From positions 1,736,001 through 1,800,000 of the forward strand of contig JBHGNT010000007.1 of assembly GCA_043228905.1 (NCBI GenBank): a stretch of 64,000 nt of DNA. Reading direction: 5' to 3'. The stretch comes from Azolla caroliniana (taxonomy: Eukaryota > Polypodiophyta). Shown here one piece after another: positions 11,401-22,619 of the stretch (positions are counted from its first letter, which is position 1; every line of letters begins with the position of its first letter). The position numbers and the translations under genes are program-made. The notes under the pieces were generated by a model. It had not been told where the DNA came from and ran no database searches. It saw only the letters and a list, made by a program, of their open reading frames with translations.

Positions 11401-12292
11401 AAGTCAAAGTTTAATATCTAAATGGCAGAACTAGGTTTGGTAACTGTGGAGGATGGTATTTTAGAGTCACAGAGGCAGATGATGGCTTTTCGAACTGTGA
11501 GAAGTAGATTTCATATACCTCCTGGATATGGTCAGATTTGGCAAACAATAGTACAATTGCCTATTTTATCATCACCGATTCCACAATTGGTGGTGGTGGA
11601 ACCGTGGAGAGATTGGTTTTTTTATAACAAGAAATCATTATTTGCAGTGAACACAAATGATGTTTATCATAAGTTGGTTAAGGATAGAGTTTGGGTACAG
11701 AGCAAGGTTTTGGATACATGGCACATTATCTGTGGAAGTGAATGGTGTGCTAGAGTTTTAGATGCAGGATGGAAGTCTCGTCTTCCTTTCTGTGCAAAGG
11801 TGTTTCTTTGGCGTGCTATGGTTGGTGGGTTACCTTTGGCTAGGGCTTTAAAACAAAGATACATTGGTAGTGGTACATGTGTCTTTTGTACGATGGTTGA
11901 TGAAGATTCTCGACATAGGTTTATATCTTGCCATGTTACTAAAAGTATATGGATAGGTATATCACAACTGTGGGGGTCATTAACTGGAAATATTTTGTCA
12001 CCTTTTCAATGGGTTTTCATTGAAGGTGATAGAGTTTTACCATCCCCAGAGTATAAGATTGTGTTTGATTATTTGCGGTACTTGGGCATGTGGTATATTT
12101 GGAACTTGCGGAATGGTTTCTTATTTGATGGGCTTTCTGGAGTATCTCAACAGATATGTAGGATAAAAGGAAAGTTTATTTGGCAATTTTCACAATTATG
12201 TTGTATGGGAACTTTGTCTTCAAATGAGTTACATTTGTGTCGCTTTGTATTGCAGCACCTTAGAAGGTTGTCCTTGCCACATCGCTACCTTT
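8435..12292 (+). pseudogene. LINE ORF2: AP endonuclease, reverse transcriptase, zf-RVT (inactivated)
   Basis: ORF2 supplies target-primed reverse transcription. The ATG at 8435 opens MLMKIVTWNVRC, the N-terminal endonuclease strand. A TGA at 8525-8527 breaks it before DILCAVKHK. Endonuclease motifs follow: GIYAPNE, LLLGDFNM, SRLDRIY and SSYHFPVI. The RT fingers and palm come next: DKSPSWDGI, WRSISLMGG, IQLDIEKAYDHVNW, SVRQGCPLSP, and the catalytic ALADDSFLF with both aspartates near 10549-10566. Further breaks are a frame end at 9731, TGA at 10143-10145, TGA near 10318 and TGA at 10804-10806, and TAA at 11419-11421. The C-terminus has the zf-RVT region LPFCAKVFLWRAM, then CVFC and HRFISCH near 11780-11935. 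Two of the stops look like TGG to TGA changes. Confidence 0.85.
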
Positions 12293-12964
12293 TGTTGGGA
12301 ATATGTCCCTCCAGTGGGAGGAAGAACCGACTGATCGGAAAGCCGACAGTCGAAGAGTCGAAAACAATGAGTCGACTATTTGAAGATTCGACTATTATTA
12401 TTATAGTAATGATGATGATGATGATGTGTGGAAATAGGTCTCTCCAGACGAGGAGAGAGAGGAGCCGAGTTGATCGGCCTCGGCGAAACCGGAATCATGT
12501 AAATAGCCAACTCGTGAGACTATATTTGTAAATAGTCTAAGTGTGCGCCCCATGAGGGCTACGTATGTAAATAACCAGAAAGTTGCGTAAGTATATATGC
12601 AACTAGGGCAAACTTTATGGTGTACAGAACTATGTAAAAACAGAGTTAGAACTGTAGAAACAGAGGGTGTAGAGAGTGAGTGTGAGAGAAGAAGGAAGAG
12701 TCGTGCCATAGCTGTGTGTGTAACAGCAGACGCGAAGAGCCCTGTGCGGCTGATGCACTCGTGAGAGAGTGTTGTAATCTTCTCGCTATTGTATATCCAC
12801 TATTTGTATAGTGAAGAATCTGTTCCCGTGGTTTTTCCCGTTTTAGGGTTTCCACGTAAATCTCTGTGTATACTTTTGTTTATCTTGTATTTCTGTATTT
12901 CTGCAATTCATATTTCAGCGCGTAGGTTGTTTATTGTGATCTATTCCGCATCGATTTCTCAACA
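12293..12964 (+). mobile_element. Solo LTR of a Ty1/copia-type element
   Basis: The insert starts TGTTGGGAATATG, ends GATTTCTCAACA, and is flanked on both sides by CCTTT (12288-12292 and 12965-12969), a perfect 5-bp target duplication. The 672 bp contains the typical copia U5 wording CCCGTGGTTTTTCCCG and GGGTTTCCACGTAAATCTC. No internal region is present, which indicates LTR-LTR recombination. It sits in the 3' end of the LINE and adds a spurious C-terminal extension to its ORF2. Confidence 0.92.
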
Positions 12965-13031
12965 CCTTTGACGTAGTTTTGATAGCAACGTTTTTTTGTA
13001 TTATCATGTTGTTTTAATATAAACATACATT

Positions 13032-13035
<4 letters not shown>

Positions 13036-13097
<62 letters not shown>

Positions 13098-13120
13098 GTG
13101 TATGTGTGTGTGTGTGTGAA
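13036..13120. repeat. (GA)n followed by (TG)n microsatellite
   Basis: About 28 uninterrupted GA units at 13037-13093, followed by GTGTGTATGTGTGTGTGTG. It abuts the 3' end of the LINE. Confidence 0.95.
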
Positions 13121-13875
13121 CGTACGCATAAGGTACTCATATATGCGCACACAAACATCTTTTCAACCTAAGAATGCACCCATGTTGAAAAGGTCAAAAT
13201 TGTCGAATACATTGCACATATTGAAACATAAACTAGAAATACTTCATCTATGGAGTTTGAATATTGAAGTAGAGTAATTGTTATAACCAAATAGGTGCAA
13301 AGTAGTTGTAAATTATTATCAACAAAGTGAATGTTTATATTAAGTGAACGTGTGAATATTTTTGCGGAAATAATATAGTGATTGCATGACTTCGTGATGA
13401 CTAGCATTGTTTCAAGTTGTAAGTTGTTTGAATCTCAATAATCATTTACACAGATATTCAAGATTATGAGAGTTGAGAAACTAATTTAGAGTAAGTATTG
13501 GGTGATTTAGATAAATCAATGATGTTAGGTTTGTAGGATATGTTTATACTCATTAATGTTATGGTTTTGCAACACTTCTTATAGTGACGTTATTTGTGTA
13601 TGGATGAATGGTCAAACTAGAATCATGGTGGTCATGGAAGAAAGATATTATTAATCTATACAAGTCATTGCACCAATTGACATAGAGATATGATTGAGCA
13701 TAAAGGATAGATTTGGATGTGGAAGTGAGTAGAGACAACTCACTAACTAATTTTAATCATTTGCATGGGTAGTTAAGGAAAAATAACAACATTGTCAAAT
13801 GTTGCGACCATGTGGTAAAACCGATCAAAGAGAAGAAGCCAAGACTACTCCCAAGCTTTTAAGGTAACAATGGGA
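13121..13875. other. Gap without a recognisable gene
   Basis: AT-rich sequence. I see no motif, repeat or long frame with family resemblance. Confidence 0.6.
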
Positions 13876-14225
13876 CATAGTTGTTAAAAAACACGTATTC
13901 TACGTTTAGAGTACGTTTTAGAATACTCTGAAGTATTCTACGTTTTTCAAAAATTGACGTATTCTCTGTATTTAACGAGTATTTATCATTTCAAAAAAAA
14001 AAATCTTTTTTTTGAAAAAAAAACTTTAAATTTTAAGAAGTATTTAACGTAGTTTACAAGTATTCTACACGTATTCTAAGTATTCTAAACGTATTCTAAG
14101 TATTCTACACGTATTCTAAGTATTTAACGTACTTTATCTATAAAATACGTATTTTTACGTATTTAAAAAAAGAAGTTAGAATACGTATTGTACGCGTATT
14201 TTATGCTAAGTATTTTACAACAATG
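13876..14225. mobile_element. hAT-like MITE rich in ACGTATTC repeats
   Basis: The 350-bp unit begins CATAGTTGTTAAAAA and ends TTTTACAACAATG, imperfect terminal inverted repeats. It is flanked by CAATGGGA (13868-13875) and CAATGGAA (14226-14233), an 8-bp target duplication with one change, the length typical of hAT elements. The interior is a patchwork of ACGTATTCT, AAGTATTCT and TTTAACGTA words in both orientations, so it can fold extensively. No transposase is encoded, so it would be mobilised in trans. Confidence 0.75.
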
Positions 14226-17200
14226 CAATGGAAAGAGGGTGGTCTTCCATGGACAATGGAGTAAACATGTGGTTGCAACTAATGATGCAATGTTTGGTGA
14301 GGAAGCAAGAGTTAATACTATGAAGAAAAAAATTGAAGGAAGAAGACAAGTGTGAGACTGTCGGAAGATATCATACAAAAGGGAAGAAGACACAAAGCAC
14401 AAGACTATTAGAAAAGATGAGAGAGAGAGAGAGAGGGACGGAAGAAGACACAAAGATAAAGTGAAAGAAAAGCAATATAAAAGAATTTGAGGTGAAAAAG
14501 ACAATTCCCAATAGAATGGATCCTCGATGTGGAAACAAGCTTGCAACTTATGTCTAGGTGTCAACTTGGATTTGTAGCCTTTTGTAAAGTTGACTTTATT
14601 TAGAAGTGTCGACATTCAACCATGCGTTGATAACCCTGTACTTCCGTCTAGCATAAAAGGGTAGTTTTAATCATCAATGTAGAAGCATTACGGATTCAAC
14701 ATTATAATTCTTACTATACTTCTTGCAATACATTTGCAGGTTGGATGACATCGTTTACATTATTAGGATCACAATGCAAATAGTTAATCCCTTGATTTTT
14801 ATTTATAAAGTGGGTCTCCTCACCTATTAATTCCACATGTTTGATTTGACGTGCATCTCATTGACGAGATGCATAAGTGTGTTTGTCCCTTGGCTTATGG
14901 TTTTCTTGACCAAGATGAAGGTCAACCCCCTTACCCAAAAATATTATCACATTATACATAATCATATCCATGAATGCTTAAAGTATTCAACCTTCTTACT
15001 TCGAGTAAATGTTCTTTCCCAAGAAAACCTAATTCCCATTAGTTAGGTGAATCACACATACAAACCAGGCTATGTATACGCTAAGTATCTATAGATACTC
15101 TACTCTTTATAGGTCACTTTCATATATATTTGGCTATTGTTGTGTGACACCTTAGATTAAAAAGCGGGGGGGGGGGGGGGGGGGGGGGGGTGCAATCACT
15201 ATTGCAAAACAGCAAACGACTGCATGATGAAACCTGTTATTTTTCAACAAGCATCAAAACACAGCCAGACATTGTTATCACCGAAAGCAATATGGGTGAA
15301 TTGCCAGAGGACAAGGAGGGTAGAGCTAGTGAGGCGACTTGTCGCACTATTTTGGATGCCCTGACATGAAGTCCACCAATGGTGTGGTTTCCCAAAGTGA
15401 GATAAAATGTGCTCTTGCCAACTCTTGAGACTCTAAATCTCCCTGCATGTTTTTTAATTGTGCACGCAATAATACCACTAGATTAGGATATATTACGAGC
15501 TTAATTTCTTTTGTAATCATTTATTTGATAATGGATAGAGAATTTCACTAATTTATTAAATGTTTGCATGAGAAACTACTTTCTACGTTGTCTTGATTTT
15601 TGTTGGCCATATTGGTTTCTAAGATTCTACAATAGGAAAGTTTCCTTTTTTGACACAACTTTCATGTGATGAAATTCCAAAAATAGCATATTGTGTGCAA
15701 ATGCACACTAGCTTTTCATAATTCATGGGATATATTGTCGGTTCACGAGTAATTAGCTAAGGGGAGCCAATAGTTGAGTCTGTAATTCGTGAATTATTTG
15801 CAACTTATTATAGATATGCCACATTGATTGTTATACATTCTTCAAGGGCAAAACGATTATAAGCATGTAGTTTTTAGTGGGGGTTGAATTGTTAGTCTAT
15901 GCAATTTCAATAAAATATATAAAATAAGATTGGAAAACCTACATTGAATAGTAACATGCCATTCAAATGATTGATTGATTCATGAACATGTACAATTTAT
16001 TAAATGAACTAAAAATCTCATTTCTGGGACCGCCAATATTGTCGTCCTTACTTTTTGTATAGGTGATCAAGTTCATTTTTCCACCATTATATATCTAAAT
16101 AAGTTTATTCACTAGGTAAATGATGTAGAAGGCATGAACATATATACAATAAGCGCAAATTGTGGGAACTTACCAAAAAAGTCATCTCCTTTTAGAATTT
16201 GACCAAATCATTGCTCCTTTTTTCTCAATGCAAATTAACACCGAATTTACATAATTAAGTGAAATTAACGAGTTGCTACCTTTTCCAATGACGAAACACT
16301 AACCAAAGTAAAGTTGTAACTCGTTCATGAAAATGATTGACATGAGGGATGAATCGTAGAGGTTAGTTTATCATTTTTGTCCATATGTATGCTTTGAATG
16401 ATGTAGTTGCACAACAATAAGCATTATATTACACCAATGCTGTTAATTATCTCTGTGACAAAAGGAATTGTGATTTGGTAAGTTTCAAAAGTGGATAGCT
16501 TTTCAGTTAAATCCCATGATATTATATCGTAGAAAATATGGACAAGATGCCCATGGATAAGACATGGACATTGACCTTTTCCTATCAAAGTATTCAATCT
16601 ATCTTCAATTGTAGAACTTCAAATGAGATACATGATTATGCTCATTGAATACAACTATTTATGATCAAAGTGAGGGATACATTTTAGATGTATGATATGT
16701 GATACCACTTGGAAGGGGTTTAAAATATCCTTTGAATGTACAAAAGGTAAGAATATGAGAATCAAAGTCTTCTAGTGTCCACTTGCTAGTACAATGTGTG
16801 TGTGTGTGTGTGTGTGCGTGCAAGTTTATCATACTAATATACTATCAAATCATGTGAGTATTCTCAAATATACCAAACTTCATAGACCATAAGTACTTAC
16901 TTAATAACTAGCATAATGTCAAACATTTGTCCATTATTAGCATCTTGAATTAGATGTATTCGCATCATGAATTTCCATACAAACTCACAACTAGGCATGG
17001 AGATTTGGTTTTTTATCACTCTTATCTTTGTTTTGAGATTGACAACATGCATTCATTCTTATCCATGTACGAATTCATGTCACAATGTATTTCCATCCTA
17101 ATATTTGAAATTGTATCACATGATAGAAGAGGCATCCCTTTAACGTTGCATTATGTCATTGGATCCTAGGGTATAAAATTATGTGTCATTTGATGAAGAT

Positions 17201-18069
17201 GATACCCTAATGTATACCATCTTTAAAATATAATTTGGAAAGTTGTTAGCATTCACATTGTCTTACTTGAGTGGAGTCAAAATGTTATATATTGGCCAAT
17301 AACCTTAAATTAATAGAGTCAATTAAGCAAGGGTGTACTTAAACCATGGATCATAGATTAAGAAGTAGTTTATTAATTCTAACAACAATGCATGTCCAAA
17401 TAAGAGATTAGAGAATATTATATCATGACACCATCACAATGGGGCCCTTACGAACCCTTACAAAAACTCTTCACTATACATATTCCTTGACCCAAGGCTC
17501 ACTCCTTTCTAAATGCACATTCTATTTCATACTAATGTTAGGAGCACCTAGGATAGTGTGTCCACATACATTGCTTGAGCACAAACCACCACAAAAATGT
17601 GATCGGGGAGGCACCCCTACAAATAGAGGTCATATTAAATGGACATATTATAAATGGTTTTATATATCCTACTTAAAAGGCAAGTGCCACATTTTCTCCT
17701 ACTTGTCCTTCTATATAACCACTCGTGACATATATGCGATATTAAAGAACCCATCTTTAGCATTAATATCAACCTCAAAGGGAACTTCCTATGATTATGA
17801 GTGTTCACAAACGAATGAATACGCATCCCAATAAACTTCATTAAGGCAAAGTTACCCGTATGTGATTGGATGGTAACTTCCTATTGCGAGTCCATGTTGT
17901 TAGATCTAATGATAGGTAAGTTGTTACAACACTATAAAAAGGGGGGGGGAGGATTGGCCCGAAGACACCTAATACAAATTGTGCCACCACATCAGGTCTC
18001 TTAGGGTTGCACCCTTTATTTTTCTAGAACTGAATGTTGATTAACAAAGATGGCGATGCACTAAATTTC

Positions 18070-18115
<46 letters not shown>

Positions 18116-18372
18116 CTAGGCACTAAGTTCCCTTTCTATTAAATTATCTAAACCAATTCGCACTTTTATCGAATCGTTACATGATGATGCGAGGGTGGGG
18201 GGGGGGGGGGAGGGGATTAACACAAAATCGTTCCAACTAGGCACTAACCGAGAGACATAATGACAACCACAACGAACATTAAAAAGGTGGGTTTGAAGAG
18301 ATCAAAGGTCAAGGAGGATGGGCAATGACTTTGAAGGAGCTTTCACATATCTAGCTGTGCAAAATCGATTGC

Positions 18373-18421
<49 letters not shown>

Positions 18422-18770
18422 CACGTATATACGCGTATAGATAAATGTATACATATGCGTATGCGTATATATGTGTATGTATACATATACATATACACAG
18501 ATGTATATGTGTTGTATGTATGTGCTATATGTATGTATGCATATACACATGATACATATACGTATTTATAGATATTCATATACATATATATATATATGTA
18601 TATATATCTATATATCTATATATATATATCTATGTATGTATGTATGTATTATGTATATATACATGATACATACGTACATATATACGTATATACGTATATG
18701 TGGCCTGTATACGCGTATTTTTGTGGGTGTTGACCGAGCCCCATTTAGAGGCACATATACAAAGACACAC
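14226..18770. other. Long AT-rich spacer with microsatellites, no gene recognised
   Basis: Homopolymer G25 lies at 15166-15190 and a shorter G run at about 18196-18211. Simple repeats include (GT) near 16797-16815, (TA) near 18072-18112 and (CA) near 18376-18418, followed by TATG-type repeats to 18700. Open frames at 14163-14615, 16954-17169 and 17439-17834 have no recognisable domain, and I do not treat them as genes. Confidence 0.6.
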
Positions 18771-18773
18771 ACA

Positions 18774-19111
18774 CTCTCTCTCTGTCTCTCATAACACGCA
18801 CATTCTCTCATCCTCTCCCTCAGTTTTGCTCTCTATCAAAGAAACAGAGCACCCACAGATCTTCTCCCCCATCTTTAGCTCCTCCGAGCTATCAAGCAAT
18901 CCGAGTAAGCTTTCGATTTCAATTCATGTTTATAACAACTCTCTCATTCCACAACCGTTTTGGTATCGAGATAATCGAGAGAGAGAGAGAGAGAGATAGA
19001 TAGATAGAGAGAGATCTATGTTTGTTTCTCGTTTTTTCTTTTTCTTGTTGCTTAATTTCAGAAGAAAAAAGGATAGATCACAGGATTTGATCGATCCGGA
19101 AGTATCAGATT
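18774..19111 (+). promoter_or_regulatory. 5' leader of the RIN4-like gene with a 5'UTR intron
   Basis: A CT-rich stretch (18774-18835) looks like a plant transcription-start leader. A likely 5'UTR intron runs from the donor GTAAGC at 18905 to the acceptor TTAATTTCAG ending at 19061. It contains the (GA)n tract at 18976-19012. The second leader exon, 19062-19111, runs straight into the ATG. I see no clear TATA box. Confidence 0.55.
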
Positions 19112-22100
19112 ATGGCGGTAAGGACCTGATTCATTAAACCATTTTCTTGTTTGAGAAATCTCTTCTTTTTCCCCTTTCCTTGTCGATATATATTCGTATC
19201 TCTGTATCTATTTGGATATATACACATATGCTTAGATGCATCTAAGTATGTATGTACATATGTGTATGTGTATGAACACACATGTATCTATATAGTTGTA
19301 TGTGTCTTAACACACGTGTGTCTACTTATATGTATGTGTGTGTACGAATACACGTTATCCATCTATGTGCACGCATATGTCCATAAGCACACATATATCT
19401 ATATAGTTGTATGTGTACAAATACTCTCGATCCATCTATGTGCACGCCTATGTGCACGTATGTGTATGTGTACATATACTCTGTATCCATCTATGTGCAC
19501 GCATATATGTATGTATCTATGTAAAAATTTGTCTTTTTGTGTAGGTGTATGTATGCACATATATATATGTGCATGTGTAGATGCGTGTGACTGTTTGGTG
19601 TATGCACACATATGTATGTGTACGTGTGCAGGTGTGTTTATATATGCCTGTCTTCATATACTTGTGCACATGTGCACATGTTTGTGTGTGCATGTGTTTT
19701 TGACATTTGTGTATGCAGGTGTGTATGTGTAGGCATCTGTATGTGGTTAAAAGTGTGTGCACGTGCACATGTGGACATAAATGTGCATACACATCGTGTG
19801 TTTACAGTATACATGCATCTGTACATAAATGCATAGGTGTATGTGTATGTTGTGTGCATGTAGGTATGCATTCATATGTATGTACGTATGCATGTAGGTG
19901 TGTGTGTGTGTATGTAGGTATGTAAATGTGTGCCTATGTGGGCATAATTGTTGGGTGTGTGTGGGAATGTATGTATTTATATATATGTGTCTGTGATGTG
20001 TGTTGTTCATTCATTCACGAGCATCATCTCTTTGTGCTATATATTTAGCAACGCCCAACCAACGTCCCCAAATTTGGCAACTTCGATGCAAATGAAGAAA
20101 TTCCTTATACAATGGTCTTTGATCAGGCGAGGGCCAATAAAGCAGCTCCGGGACCTGGGAAACTGATAAACCCAAATGACCCATCCGAGAACCCGGCTGC
20201 ATTTGGCCTAAAGCATGATACTCCTCCAGTGCCACCTCCAGTGAGAGACAATAAACCTAATTATAATGCTGGAGAACAAGTTGCGGATCGGAAAGGCCGC
20301 AATAGTGGACGTGAACCATATGTTCCATCCAGGATCCCTCCACGCACCCCCGAAAGGGTGAGTTTTGTTCTATCCTTTCCTAGTGTTTTGCTCCACATTA
20401 CTTATTACTTATCATGTGTATGTAGCTTTTTATGTGTCTTTGTGTACACATATACAATATACAGTATAATGTGTCTTATACATACATACATATACATACA
20501 TATACATACATGCATACATACATATATACATGTATATGTGTATGTATGTATGTATGTATCTGTATGTATGTATATGTATCCATATGTATGTATGTATAGT
20601 GTTTTAATCTTTCCCTTGCTCTCAAAACAATAGCTCAGGGTCTGAACTCCTAACCCAGCCCTCGGTTACAGTACATGTAAACAACTGATCCCCCATTTAG
20701 AGAGAAAAGAAGACATTATGTGCTAAAGCACAATCCCGAATAATTGCATTTATACAAATGTTTGATTATAGATTCAGGAAGTTACGTGAAGAGTGGTCTT
20801 GCTGGTGGATTTTGATGTTGCATTCTTTATAAAAACTCTCCAGAGTTTTGGTTTGAGATCATACACACCAACAATTTTCTTTGAAAAAATGGTTTTGCAA
20901 CATTGACATTTGAGACGTAGGATACATCTCGCTATGGTACAAAAGATAATGCTATCAAATGAATACAGAAGGATGGCATAGATCAAGCTATGATGTCCCA
21001 TGGAAACAATGGTTCTATTTTTGCTCTAGTTGTGATCTACTTTGATCTAAGAATTGTGCAAGTCCATTGTGCATTTCCTTGGGAGTTTGAAAGCATGTGG
21101 TAAAGGTTACAGTGTCATGACAATGATGACTGACATCTTTGATAGATGACTAGGACGGCTTGTCCAGCCTAGAGTTTTGGGGAACCTGGGGTCAGTCAGC
21201 AAATAAAAACAAGTTGCAAAAGCAAACTCTATGTGAGCATGTCATGCTCCATATAAGACCATGGTTGGGAGATGAACCTGATTGCTTTCTCGGAAATCTT
21301 AGATTACATGTAACATGTACATGTCATGAAAGATGTAACTAGGGTATATGTTACATTCCCAGACATTTGGATGCATGGTGGCAGTTAATTTTCCACTTAA
21401 GTTCATATCGTGGACAAGTGTAAACTTTCTCGTAATGAGTAATGAAATTCATAACTTTGATCAGTTCTAAGCTACCAATTGTTATAGCTATATTGACGTC
21501 TTGTCCTGGCAAATCTATCTTTACTAATAAAATATAACTTTGATCAGTTCTAAGCTACCAATTGTTATAGCTATATTGACGTCTTGTCCTGACAAATCCA
21601 TCTTTACTAATAAAATATTTCAGGCTGCTGTTCCCAAATTCGGTGATTGGGATGAGAATGATCCGTCGGCAGGTGAGGGATTTACAATGATATTCACAAA
21701 AGCGAAAGTTGAAAGAGATGCGGGTGGACCTGCCCATATACCCGCTTTTCGAAATGACCCCACGCCCATCCCCCAGAAAGAAACTAAGGAACCTCAGGGT
21801 GGATCAGCTGAAAAGCAGCCTTCAGTAAGTTTCTCTGATGTTGATGTTTAGATTTGTTTTCGTTTTCGAAGCAGTTTCTGTTACAAATTCCTTCCCTTTG
21901 CGAATAATTCGTGTGGATTACTTTTGGCTTTGTTTGGAATTTCCAAAGATAAAGTTTGAAAAATGAAAGTAGTCAGGTATTGATCAAAAGATCTTTTTAG
22001 ATTCCTTTCCTAGTCAGAATTGATCAATGAATTTATACAGATTCCGTTAATTGTATGTAACCCCCCACAGTCAAAGAATCCACATAGATTCCTTTCAGTG

Positions 22101-22461
22101 AGATCATGCAAAGCTACCCCCAAACATGAGCGCCAATTTAAGTCGGTATTGATTGAAGAATCCATATAGATTCCTTTTCGGTTGCAGTCATGTAGAACTG
22201 ACTTGGCATGAAAGGTGATATAGAGTTAGCATCAGTCGAAGCAGGATAAGTCTTTTCAGTGATTCATAAGTTCTGTTTTTTTTTTTTTTCCAAAAACATA
22301 AGTTCTGTTTTATTGAGCCATTTATCTAGATTGAGTCTCCGATCAAATTCATGGTTTTTTGTTTTCCACGATTATCTTTTAATTGATTTGTATCGCTCAT
22401 TTTTTCTACTCAGTGTATCACTCGGTTTTTTACTCAGTGTTGGAGCCGTTGCTTTGGTTAG
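19112..22461 (+). CDS. RIN4: RIN4-like NOI-domain protein (four coding exons, 179 aa)
   Basis: RIN4 is a membrane-tethered regulator of plant immunity, guarded by NLR receptors and cut by the bacterial protease AvrRpt2. Coding exons are 19112-19117 (ATGGCG), 20049-20357, 21624-21824 and 22438-22461, all phase 0 with GT-AG introns. The first NOI motif reads VPKFGNFDANEEIPYTMVF (residues 8-26) with PGKLINPNDP after it. The second reads VPKFGDWDEN (108-117) and GFTMIFTKAK, with Thr126 matching the regulatory Thr166 of Arabidopsis RIN4. The C-terminus CWSRCFG supplies two cysteines for palmitoylation. At 179 aa it is shorter than Arabidopsis RIN4 (211 aa) through a short middle. Position 14 is Phe where the first cleavage site usually has Trp. 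Intron 1 (931 bp) is packed with TATG/TGTG microsatellites. An AATAAA at 22605 may end the transcript. The exon model is inferred; the NOI motifs are certain. Confidence 0.88.
19160..20010. repeat. TATG/TGTG microsatellite field inside RIN4-like intron 1
   Basis: Irregular TATGTGTG, CATATATG and TGCACATG words fill nearly the whole intron. The many open frames here, in several phases and rich in Tyr, Cys, Val and His, are repeat artefacts. Confidence 0.85.
21451..21616 (+). repeat. 83-bp tandem duplication at the end of RIN4-like intron 2
   Basis: Copies 21451-21533 and 21534-21616 differ at about two positions. Only the second copy runs into the acceptor TTTCAG at 21618-21623; in the first copy the matching place reads AATATAACTT and has no AG. 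Confidence 0.95.
22411..22437 (+). promoter_or_regulatory. Alternative in-frame 3' splice acceptor of the last RIN4-like exon
   Basis: Two acceptors with the same TACTCAG|TGT context end at 22413 and 22437. They are 24 bases apart and in frame. The upstream one would add eight residues (CITRFFTQ) before CWSRCFG. Confidence 0.55.
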
Positions 22462-22619
22462 TAAGAGTAGTGGCAAATTCGGCTTGTTGCCACGACCAAT
22501 GGAATGTTTCTTGCGATGTCGACATTCAATCTGGGCATTTTTATCGGGCAGCTATGTACATTGGAATCTCGACTCTTTTGTAGCTGATATTTTTCTTTTC
22601 AACAAATAAATTGCTTGTC

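Larger units (their letters stand above)
6540..13035 (+). mobile_element. Near full-length, dead L1-type LINE with two nested LTR insertions
   Basis: The element has ORF1 (6557-8265, split by an LTR insertion) and ORF2 (8435-12292, endonuclease, RT, zf-RVT). A tail of 12965-13035 lies beyond a solo LTR and ends near a long GA tract. Removing the two insertions gives about 5.4 kb, which fits a plant L1. At least five in-frame stops make it inactive. Its precise 5' end and its own target duplication could not be fixed. Confidence 0.8.

Noticed and set aside
12293-12531. Unusual Met-rich C-terminus of LINE ORF2 (VMMMMMMCG)
   Set aside because: It is translation into the inserted copia solo LTR, whose ends and CCTTT duplication are exact.
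15166-15190. G25 run as a possible G-quadruplex element
   Set aside because: It is a pure homopolymer in spacer DNA, and its length is prone to sequencing error.
17439-17834. 131-codon open frame
   Set aside because: No recognisable domain, no leader or splice context, and composition like the surrounding spacer.
18343-20010. Many open frames rich in Tyr, Cys, His and Val on both strands
   Set aside because: They arise from TATG/TGTG/CA microsatellites upstream of and within RIN4-like intron 1.
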